Assembly: GCF_014649855.1 (NCBI RefSeq)
Contig: NZ_BMTV01000003.1
Location: forward strand, 62,001-126,000
Length of the DNA stretch: 64,000 bases
Origin: Streptomyces roseolus
GTDB lineage: Bacteria > Actinomycetota > Actinomycetes > Streptomycetales > Streptomycetaceae
Direction: 5' to 3'
In this document: one piece after another, positions 58,436 through 64,000 of the stretch
How the letters are laid out: each line of letters starts with the position of its first letter
Position numbering within the stretch: position 1 is the first letter of the stretch
Made by a program: the position numbers and the translations under genes
Notes under the pieces: model-generated
Told to the model about the DNA's origin: nothing
Seen by the model: only the letters and a program-made list of their open reading frames with translations
Databases searched by the model: none

Positions 58436-59692
58436 ATGATCAAGCGCACCTCGCAGGACATTCGCCGCCTCAACCGCTTCGAGGTGCTGCGCCGGGTCTA
58501 CGCCGGCCCGGGCGCGATGAGCCGGCAGGACCTCGCCGCCGCCACGGGCCTCTCCTTCGCGACGGTCGCCAACCTCACCGCCGAACTCCTGGAGGCCGGC
58601 GTCCTCGTCGAGGCCGGCCACGAGGAGTCCGGCGGCGGACGGCCCCGCGCGCGGCTCGCCGTGAACGCCGAGCGCGGCGCGCTCATCGGCGTCGACATCG
58701 CCGAGACCTCCGTCCACGCCGAGCTGTTCGACCTGGCCCTGAGCGTCCGGCACTCCGTGGAGCGGCCGCTGCCGCCGGGGGACGTACGCCCCGCCGACGT
58801 CGTCGACACGCTCGCCGGGGCCGTGGAGGAGCTGCTCGCCGCCTCCGGGACCGACCGCTCGCGGGTCCTCGGCGCGGGGGTGAGCGTGCCCGGCATGGTC
58901 GAGCGCGAGGGCGGGGTCTCGTCCTTCTCGCCGTACTGGTCCTGGCACGAGGTTCCGCTGCGGGCGCTGCTCGACGAGCGGCTCGGGCTGCCGCTGTGGC
59001 TGGACAACCCGCTGCGGGCCAGCACGGTCGCGGAGATGTGGTTCGGCGCGGGCCGCGAGGTCGACGACCTGGTGGTGCTGACGCTGCGGGCCGGCGTCGG
59101 CGCGGGCATCGCGATCGGCGGCCAGCTGCACCGCGGTTTCACCAACAGCGCGGGCGAGTGGGGGCACACGTGCCTCGCCCTCGACGGACGGCTGTGCACC
59201 TGCGGCAACCGGGGCTGCGTCGAGGCGTACGTGTCGCTGCGCGGGATCGCCGGGACCTGGCGCGAGCTCGCCCCCGGCGACGAGCGGGCGGCCGGGCCCG
59301 ACGACGCGGCGACGGTCGCGGCGCTGGCCCGCGCGGCCGACGCGGACGAGCCGGTGGCCGCCGCCGTGGTGGAGCGCACCGCGCGGTACCTGGGCGCGGC
59401 CGTCGCCAACCTGGTCAACCTGGTCAACCCGCAGGTCGTCGTGGTCGGCAACCAGGTCGTCGACCTGCTCGGCGAACGGCTGCTCCCGGCCGCGTACGAG
59501 GCGGTGGGCCGGCACGCCCTCGCCCTGCCGCACCGGGCGGCCACCCTGCGCCGCAGCGCCGTCCCGCACAACCCCGTGACCCGGGGCGCGGCGACCTTCG
59601 CCCTGGAGGGCTTCCTCGACGACCGCGAGGTCTTCGGCCCGGTCAGCCGCATGCGCAAGGCCGCGAAGGGCGGCGGAGCCGCCGGTGGCTGA
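58436..59692 (+). CDS. ROK-family regulator of the galactose oxidation operon
   Basis: A 418-residue ROK repressor, ATG 58436 after GGAGGG. Winged helix: QDIRRLNRFEVLRRVYAGPG and MSRQDLAAATGLSFATVANL; ROK domain with LRAGVGAGIAIGGQLHRGFT, the zinc motif GEWGHTCLALDGRLCTCGNR-GCVEAY, and VNLVNPQVVVVGNQ. It is divergent from the lactonase gene, so it probably represses the galactose oxidation operon and itself, with a sugar or sugar acid as inducer. A convergent IclR gene follows after 226 bp of GC-rich sequence without visible features. Confidence 0.92.
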   Translation: MIKRTSQDIRRLNRFEVLRRVYAGPGAMSRQDLAAATGLSFATVANLTAELLEAGVLVEAGHEESGGGRPRARLAVNAERGALIGVDIAETSVHAELFDLALSVRHSVERPLPPGDVRPADVVDTLAGAVEELLAASGTDRSRVLGAGVSVPGMVEREGGVSSFSPYWSWHEVPLRALLDERLGLPLWLDNPLRASTVAEMWFGAGREVDDLVVLTLRAGVGAGIAIGGQLHRGFTNSAGEWGHTCLALDGRLCTCGNRGCVEAYVSLRGIAGTWRELAPGDERAAGPDDAATVAALARAADADEPVAAAVVERTARYLGAAVANLVNLVNPQVVVVGNQVVDLLGERLLPAAYEAVGRHALALPHRAATLRRSAVPHNPVTRGAATFALEGFLDDREVFGPVSRMRKAAKGGGAAGG

Positions 59693-59918
59693 GCACGGGG
59701 GCGGGCCCCGTCGCGGACGCGGGCCGACGCCGGCGACCGGCCCGGGGACCGGGCGGGAGCGCGGACCGGCGCGGACGTACGAAGTCGTGGGAGCGCGCGA
59801 CCCGTTGGGCGCGCACCGGCCGGCGCCGGCGGACGGGGCGACGCGGACGGACCGCGCCGCGGGCGCGCGCGGGCCGCGCGGGTCGGCGGCCCCGGAGGCG
59901 GCCGCGGGCGTCCGCTTC

Positions 59919-60692
59919 TCAGCGCGCGCCGCCGCGGTGGCCGAGGCGGGTGGAGAGGTCGGCGGCACCGTGGACGGCGAGGGCGGTGAGTTCGTTCTCG
60001 CGGGCCTCGTCCCAGCGGATGACGGGGACGGAGATGGAGAGCGCGGCGACGACGCGGCCCGTGCGGTCGCGGACGGGGGCGGCGACGCACGAGACGTCCG
60101 GGTTGGACTCGCGCTGCTCGACGGCGACGCCGAGGACGGCGATCTCGGCCAGGGCGGCGCGCAGCACGTCCGGGTCGGTGATGCTGTGCGGGGTCATGCG
60201 GGCCAGCTCGCGCCCGTCGAGGAGCGCGTCGAGCTCGTCGGCCGGCAGCATCGCGAGGAGCATCTTGCCGACGGCCGTGCAGTGGGCGGGGAGCCGCCGG
60301 CCGGCCGCGGAGACCATGCGGACGGCGTGGGTGGAGTCCACCTTGGCGACGTAGATGACGTCCGCGTCCTCCAGGAGCGCCACGTGGACGGTCTCGCCGC
60401 AGGTCTCGGCGATCTCCCGGGCGACCTGGCGCCCCTCCGCCGCGAGGTCGAGCTGCTCGGCGTACCGGCTGCCGAGCTGGTACGTGCGCACCCCGAGCCG
60501 GTAGCGGCCGGGCTGTTCCGGCACGGGCACGAGGTAGTTGCGGGCGGTGAGCGTGGTGAGCAGCTCGTGGGTGGTCGTGCGGGGGAGCTGGAGACGGCGG
60601 GTGATCTCGGGGGCGGAGAGCGTGCCGTCCCCCTGGAGGAAGAGCTCCAGAATGTCGAATGCCCTGGTCACTGCGGGTACGAGTCGTCCCAT
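59919..60692 (-). CDS. IclR-family transcriptional regulator
   Basis: A 257-residue IclR regulator; ATG 60692 (MGRLVPAVTRAFDILELFLQ) is preferred over GTG 60701 because GAGG lies eight bases ahead. Winged helix: GTLSAPEITRRLQLPRTTTH then ELLTTLTARNYLV; effector domain with LGSRYAEQLDLAAEGRQVAR, ETVHVALLEDADVIYVAKVD, HCTAVGKMLLAML and GRVVAALSISVPVIRW. IclR proteins of this group often control sugar acid genes of the enolase-superfamily type, in line with the divergent relic at 60899. It may also act on the dgo operon. Confidence 0.92.
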   Translation of the reverse strand: MGRLVPAVTRAFDILELFLQGDGTLSAPEITRRLQLPRTTTHELLTTLTARNYLVPVPEQPGRYRLGVRTYQLGSRYAEQLDLAAEGRQVAREIAETCGETVHVALLEDADVIYVAKVDSTHAVRMVSAAGRRLPAHCTAVGKMLLAMLPADELDALLDGRELARMTPHSITDPDVLRAALAEIAVLGVAVEQRESNPDVSCVAAPVRDRTGRVVAALSISVPVIRWDEARENELTALAVHGAADLSTRLGHRGGAR

Positions 60693-60854
60693 GGCCCCCA
60701 CCTCACCCTCATGTCGTTCGATATGCCGGACCGCGACCGAAATCGCGGACAGAGACTAGCCCCGGACCGGAAGCCGGGCAACGGTCCCGGCACGGGGGTG
60801 CTCCCCGGGACGCTTGACGCCCCGGAACGCCGCTGCCTACGGTCACGCCGACCC

Positions 60855-60881
60855 GCCGAACGGTGTTCGGCATGATGAACA
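60855..60881. promoter_or_regulatory. overlapping palindromes, probable IclR operator
   Basis: GCCGAAC-GGT-GTTCGGC (60855-60871) is a perfect 7-bp inverted repeat; overlapping it, TGTTCGGCATGATGAACA (60864-60881) is symmetrical at 14 of 18 positions around CATG. The site is 18 bp ahead of the GTG of the broken dehydratase gene, in a spacer shared with the divergent IclR gene. Confidence 0.6.
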
Positions 60882-60898
60882 TCCTGGGAGTCTCCACC

Positions 60899-61003
60899 GT
60901 GCGCACCACGGGCATCACCACTCATGTCGTCGGCACTCCCCGGCGCGGCCCGATCCGTGTCCCGGCGCGCACGGACGAGGGGCGGAAGAGGCGGCCGCGG
61001 TGA
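60899..61003 (+). pseudogene. relic of a second mandelate racemase/galactonate dehydratase-like gene
   Basis: A 34-codon ORF from GTG 60899, with GGGAG eight bases ahead. The protein opens VRTTGITTHVVGTPRRGP and later has RTDEG, which copies the first strand of enolase-superfamily sugar acid dehydratases (pattern T-x-I-T-T-H-V-V-G-T-P-W-R-N ... V-H-T-D-E-G). The remaining 350 or so residues are missing: the frame ends after RKRRPR. The promoter, operator and start are intact, and its stop overlaps the GTG of the next gene. I interpret it as an internal deletion of a dehydratase gene that left the leader and the coupling junction. Confidence 0.6.
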
Positions 61004-62025
61004 ACGGCGGCGCACCCGGCCGGGCGGTCCTCGTCGAACGGCCGGGGGTCCACCGGCTCGTGGAGTGCCCGTGCCCCGAACCGGGCCGGGGCGAGGTCCT
61101 GGTGCGGGTCGCCGCCGCCGGGATCTGCCTCAGCGACCGGGAGGTGTACGAGGGGAGGCGGGCGCCCGGCTACGTGCGCTACCCGGTGGTGCCGGGGCAC
61201 GAGTGGTCCGGCACGGTCGAGGCGGTCGGTCCGGGCGTGGACCCGGCGCTGCTCGGCCGGCCGTGCGTCGCCGAGGGCTTCCGCCGCTGCGGGACCTGCG
61301 AGCGGTGCCGGTGCGGCGAGACGAGCCTGTGCACGGCCGGGTACGCGGAGACCGGCTTCACCGAGCCGGGCGCCTTCGCCGACTGGCTGCTCGTGCCCGC
61401 CCGGCTCCTGCACCTCCTGCCGGAGGACGCGGACCTGCGGGCGGCGGCGCTCCTCGAACCGGCGGCGGTCGTCGCCGCCGCGGTACGGGCCGGGCGGCCG
61501 CGCCCCGGGGAGCGGATCGCGGTCGTCGGCGCCGGGACCCTGGGGCTGCTCGCCGTGCAGTGGCTGGCCGCCCACTCCCCCGCCGACCTGGCCGTGGTCG
61601 ACCCGCGCGCGGCCCGGGCGGACCGGGCCCGGGGTTTCGGCGCGACCCGCGCCCTGGACCCGGCGGCGGCCTCGGCCGCGCAGGGGGAGTTCGACCTGGT
61701 GGTGGAGACGGCCGGGGCGCCGCCGACGGCCGCCTCGTCCTGCCTGCTGGCCCGCCGGGGCGGCCGGGTGGTGCTCACCGGGATGTTCGCGGAGGGCGCC
61801 ACGGGCATCGACCCGGTGCACCTGTCGGTGAGCCAGCTGGAGCTGCGGAGCGTCTTCGGTGCCTCCTCGGCCGCCTGGGCGGACGCGGTCCGGGCCTTCG
61901 CGAGCGGGCTGCTCGACCCGGCGCCGTTGATCACCCACGAGTTCCCGCTCGACGGCTTCGCCGAGGCCCTGGCCCTGGTCGGCGGGGGCGACCCGGAGGT
62001 CGGCAAGGTCCTGCTGCGGCCCTGA
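61000..62025 (+). CDS. zinc-dependent alcohol dehydrogenase (MDR family)
   Basis: A 341-residue dehydrogenase starting with GTG 61000, overlapping the stop of the relic ORF (GTGA). Catalytic zinc ligands: C43 (GICLSDREVY) and H67-E68 (PGHEWSG). Structural zinc Cys cluster: C97, C100, C103 and C111 in CGTCERCRCGETSLC. Rossmann motif VVGAGTLGLLAVQWLA and DLVVETAG follow. The best comparison is with polyol and L-threonine dehydrogenase-type MDR enzymes that act on sugars. Cotranscription with a former dehydratase suggests it oxidised a sugar or sugar acid in a second catabolic branch. The actual start of translation now depends on the relic leader. Confidence 0.9.
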   Translation: MNGGAPGRAVLVERPGVHRLVECPCPEPGRGEVLVRVAAAGICLSDREVYEGRRAPGYVRYPVVPGHEWSGTVEAVGPGVDPALLGRPCVAEGFRRCGTCERCRCGETSLCTAGYAETGFTEPGAFADWLLVPARLLHLLPEDADLRAAALLEPAAVVAAAVRAGRPRPGERIAVVGAGTLGLLAVQWLAAHSPADLAVVDPRAARADRARGFGATRALDPAAASAAQGEFDLVVETAGAPPTAASSCLLARRGGRVVLTGMFAEGATGIDPVHLSVSQLELRSVFGASSAAWADAVRAFASGLLDPAPLITHEFPLDGFAEALALVGGGDPEVGKVLLRP

Positions 62026-62072
62026 GCACCGCCGTACGCCTCGCCCGACACCCCCGCCGGTCCGCTTCCCCG

Positions 62073-62406
62073 TCACGGACCGAGCCGCTCGATGCGGTCC
62101 AGGTGCTCCTCGCCCCAGGCGCCCAGGGGGGGCGAGGGCGGTGTTCAGCGAGCGCCCGAAGGGGGTGAGGGAGTGGACGACCCTCGGCGGCACCTCCTCG
62201 TGCGCCTCGCGGTGGACCAGGCCGCTCGCCACCATCCCCTTGAGCTGGAGGATGAGGATCCGCTCGCTGATGCCCGGCACGGCCCGGCGTAACGCCCCGA
62301 AGCGGAGCGGCTGTTGCCCCAGGGCGAAGAGGATGAGCCCTTTCCACTTGCCTCCCATGACCGTGATGGCCGCGTCCAGCCCGCAGGTGTACTTCCGTCC
62401 GCCCAT
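62073..62406 (-). pseudogene. HxlR-family regulator, frameshifted, with a TTA codon
   Basis: From ATG 62406 (MGGRKYTCGLDAAITVMGGK) the HxlR fold runs through WKGLILFALGQQPLRFGALR, RAVPGISERILILQLKGMVA and HSLTPFGRSLNTALAP. At a run of seven G (top strand, 62126-62132) the frame shifts; removing one base gives the normal ending LGAWGEEHLDRIERLGP with a stop at 62073. Unshifted, the frame runs antisense through the alcohol dehydrogenase. Either the gene is inactive or the homopolymer is miscounted. The leucine in FGALRR is coded by TTA (62290-62292), the only TTA I found in a gene here, so expression would need the bldA tRNA. Confidence 0.75.
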
Positions 62407-62623
62407 CGCGTCCGCGCCGGCCGCGTGCGTCGTCGTCCGGTCCGCGCACGGCCGAACGTCCTGCCGGGTGCTCCGCACGCCGCTCCGTCGAAGCGCTTCG
62501 ATCTTTCGCCGTCGACAGTCTGGACACGTCAACTCCCCCGCGTTACCGTCTCGCTGAGCGTCGAAGCGATCTTTCGACGGCATCGTCGAAGCGATTCACC
62601 AGTCCTGGCCGCGGGGAGATCGG
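62407..62623. promoter_or_regulatory. divergent spacer with three TCGAAGCG operator-like boxes
   Basis: A 217-bp region between the HxlR relic and the LacI gene. Boxes: TCGAAGCGCTTCGA (62488-62501, perfect 14-bp palindrome), TCGAAGCGATCTTTCGA (62561-62577) and TCGAAGCGATTCAC (62586-62599, 11 of 14 matches to the first). The CG-centred palindrome is typical of LacI-family sites. The spacing suggests autoregulation of the LacI gene, with one site over its promoter and one in its leader. GGGGAG (62612-62617) is the ribosome site. Confidence 0.7.
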
Positions 62624-63655
62624 ATGGTCACGCTTGCCGAGGTCGCCCGCCATGCCGGGGTGTCGGCCAGCACGGTGAGCTATGTCCTCAGCGGCAAGCG
62701 GCCCATCTCCGAGCCCACCCGGCGGCGCGTGCGGGCCAGCATCGAACAGCTCGGCTACCAGCCGCACGCCGGGGCCCGGGCGCTCGCCAGCAGCCGGTCG
62801 CGGATCATCGCCCTGATGGTGCCGCTGCGCACCGACATGTACGTGCCGGTGATGCTGGAGATCGCGGTCGCCGTCGCCACCACGGCCCGGGCGCGCGGCT
62901 ACGACGTGCTGCTGCTCACCGGCGAGGAGGGCCCCTCGGCGCTGCGCCGGGTCACCGGCAGCGGACTCGCCGAGGCCGTGATCCTCATGGACGTGCAGCT
63001 CGACGACGGGCGGCTGCCGGTGCTGCGGGGGGCCGCGCCGCCGGCCGTGCTCGTCGGGCTGCCCGCCGATCCGGCCGGACTGAACTGCGTGGACCTGGAC
63101 TTCGCCGCCGCCGGGGCGCTCTGCGTGGAGCACCTGGCCGGGCTCGGGCACCGGGAGATCGCCGTCGTCGGCGGCTCGCCCGGGGTGTACGCCCGGCACA
63201 CCGGCTTCGCCGAGCGGACCCTCGGCGGGCTGCGCGACCGGGCCGCGCGCCTCGGCGTGGGGCTGCTGCACCGGCCGTGCGACGGCAGTCACGACGCGGT
63301 CGCCGGGGTGCTCGCCCGGATCCTCGACGAGCGCCCGGCGGTCAGCGCCTTCGTGGTGCAGAACGAGACGGCGGTGGAGCCGCTGCTCTCCCTGCTGCGG
63401 CGGACGGGCCGGGCGGTGCCGGAGGACGTGTCGGTGGTCGCGGTCTGTCCCGAGGCGGTGGCCGAGCGGGCGTCCGTGCCGCTCACCGCGGTGGCGATCC
63501 CGGCGCAGGAGCTGGGCCGGCGAGCGGTGGAGCGGCTGTTCGCCCGGCTCACCGACCCGGACGGACCGGCGGCGACCGGGGTGGAACTGCTCGCCCCGGT
63601 GCTCACGGCCCGGGAGAGCTCGGGCCCGCCGCCGGTCCGGCGGCGCACGGACTGA
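62624..63655 (+). CDS. LacI-family transcriptional regulator
   Basis: A 343-residue LacI protein, ATG 62624. Helix-turn-helix VTLAEVARHAGVSASTVSYV with LSGKRPISEPTRRRVRASIE, hinge YQPHAGARALASSRS, then the effector domain (IIALMVPLRTDMYVPVMLEI, LGHREIAVVGGS, VSVVAVCPEAVAE, LTAVAIPAQELGRRAVERLF). TCGAAGCG boxes upstream point to autoregulation. It converges with the GH95-like gene, whose end overlaps its last 53 bases, and probably controls that enzyme or a linked transporter beyond the window. Confidence 0.92.
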   Translation: MVTLAEVARHAGVSASTVSYVLSGKRPISEPTRRRVRASIEQLGYQPHAGARALASSRSRIIALMVPLRTDMYVPVMLEIAVAVATTARARGYDVLLLTGEEGPSALRRVTGSGLAEAVILMDVQLDDGRLPVLRGAAPPAVLVGLPADPAGLNCVDLDFAAAGALCVEHLAGLGHREIAVVGGSPGVYARHTGFAERTLGGLRDRAARLGVGLLHRPCDGSHDAVAGVLARILDERPAVSAFVVQNETAVEPLLSLLRRTGRAVPEDVSVVAVCPEAVAERASVPLTAVAIPAQELGRRAVERLFARLTDPDGPAATGVELLAPVLTARESSGPPPVRRRTD

Positions 63656-64000
63656 CGAGGATGTGCTCCTCGCCGGCCCGCAGCGCGAGCCGCCGCCTCC
63701 CCTCGGGGGCGCACAGTTCGATCGAGGCGTCGCGGGAGGGGCGGAGCACGGCCCGGTACGTCCCCGGCGCCCAGGTCAGGTCGATCCGGGCGCCGAAGCG
63801 GGTGCGCACCCCGGTGAGACGGCCGCGGGAGCAGAGTCCGGGCGGCGGCGCGGGCAGCAGGACGAGCCGCCCGGGGGCGGAGCGGACCAGGGACTCGACG
63901 AGCAGTGCGGGCAGGGCGTGGGCGGCGTCGGCGTTGTAGACGTCCCGCTTCGGATAGTGCGCGCTCATCAGGGAGGCGTGGAAGTAGTCGCCGTCGAGGA
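63603..64000 (-). CDS. glycoside hydrolase C-terminal part, probably GH95-like, cut by window edge
   Basis: Only the last 132 codons are visible. The frame reads LDGDYFHASLMSAHYPKRDV then YNADAAHALPALLVESLVRS and LLPAPPPGL, followed by a short beta domain (GVRTRFGARIDLTWAPGTYR, EEHILVSP). The sequence (D)ADAAHALPALLVESL(L/V)...LLPALP is the end of the alpha/alpha barrel plus the C-terminal beta domain seen in GH95 alpha-L-fucosidase/galactosidase-type enzymes. The end overlaps the LacI gene tail to tail. Fucose or L-galactose release from plant polymers would fit the region, but the catalytic part is outside. Confidence 0.6.
   Translation of the reverse strand, partial: LDGDYFHASLMSAHYPKRDVYNADAAHALPALLVESLVRSAPGRLVLLPAPPPGLCSRGRLTGVRTRFGARIDLTWAPGTYRAVLRPSRDASIELCAPEGRRRLALRAGEEHILVSPCAAGPAAGPSSPGP

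Noticed and set aside
59693..59918. Small gene in the 226-bp ROK-IclR spacer
   Set aside because: Frames there are pure Arg/Gly/Pro, without ribosome site or conserved pattern; I see nothing else in it.
60693..60898. Extended start of the alcohol dehydrogenase at 60814
   Set aside because: The frame upstream of GTG 61000 translates to unordered His/Arg/Ser sequence and crosses the relic gene and operator; family members begin near LVERPGVH.
1..64000. tRNA, rRNA or riboswitch genes
   Set aside because: I saw no cloverleaf-type TTCGA arms with CCA-type ends, no rRNA-like conserved blocks and no known riboswitch core; a covariance-model scan would be needed to exclude small RNAs.

Overview
The window is very GC-rich (roughly 72-74% by eye), with strong G/C preference at third codon positions, many GTG starts, and start/stop overlaps of the ATGA or GTGA type. 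Gene content is typical of Streptomyces: a CYP105-like P450 with its ferredoxin, a streptogrisin-type protease, a GOLPH3-like protein, PknB-like kinase, MsiK-dependent style sugar ABC systems, and many LacI/ROK regulators. I read it as a chromosomal segment of a Streptomyces or close relative. I see no rRNA, tRNA, CRISPR array, transposase or integrase. Both edges cut through genes.

Left part (1-33 kb), mixed housekeeping and accessory genes: DUF6766 membrane protein (partial), tiny hydrophobic protein, P450 plus ferredoxin; a two-gene unit with an 896-residue tandem phospholipase D-fold protein; pntAB; CE7 acetyl esterase; LysR and a secreted chitin-binding-type S1 protease; stand-alone opcA; DoxX; HdeD-like and DUF350 membrane proteins; a WGR/beta-propeller protein with a coupled partner; a MacB-like ABC exporter; NTF2-like protein; DJ-1 protein with divergent LysR; S66 peptidase (MccF-like); ROK; HxlR-ketopantoate reductase operon; a stand-alone TrpF; VOC protein with divergent TetR and two palindromic operators; GPP34 protein; and a membrane-anchored Ser/Thr kinase.

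Right part (33-64 kb), a plant cell wall sugar region. It holds divergent xylA/xylB; an L-rhamnose unit (rhaM and a LacI regulator facing rhaI-rhaEW-rhaB-lutABC, carrying rhamnose to pyruvate through lactaldehyde and lactate); a beta-1,4-galactan unit (LacI regulator, ABC transporter, GH42 beta-galactosidase, secreted GH53 galactanase); and directly next to it an oxidative galactose pathway in one operon (lactonase, KDPGal aldolase, KDGal kinase, SDR dehydrogenase, galactonate dehydratase) with ROK and IclR regulators. A zinc alcohol dehydrogenase, a frameshifted HxlR gene, another LacI gene and the end of a probable GH95 enzyme close the window. Galactan, rhamnose, xylose and possibly fucose are the sugars of rhamnogalacturonan I and hemicellulose, so I infer a pectin/hemicellulose catabolic island.

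Most notable: the galactan-to-DeLey-Doudoroff arrangement, the relic of a second mandelate-racemase-family gene in front of the alcohol dehydrogenase, the frameshifted TTA-containing HxlR gene, the uncharacterised PLD-fold two-gene unit, a trpF gene where Streptomyces normally relies on PriA, several tandem DNA arrays with 7, 10, 15 and 30 bp periods, and well-formed palindromic operators in front of most regulated operons.
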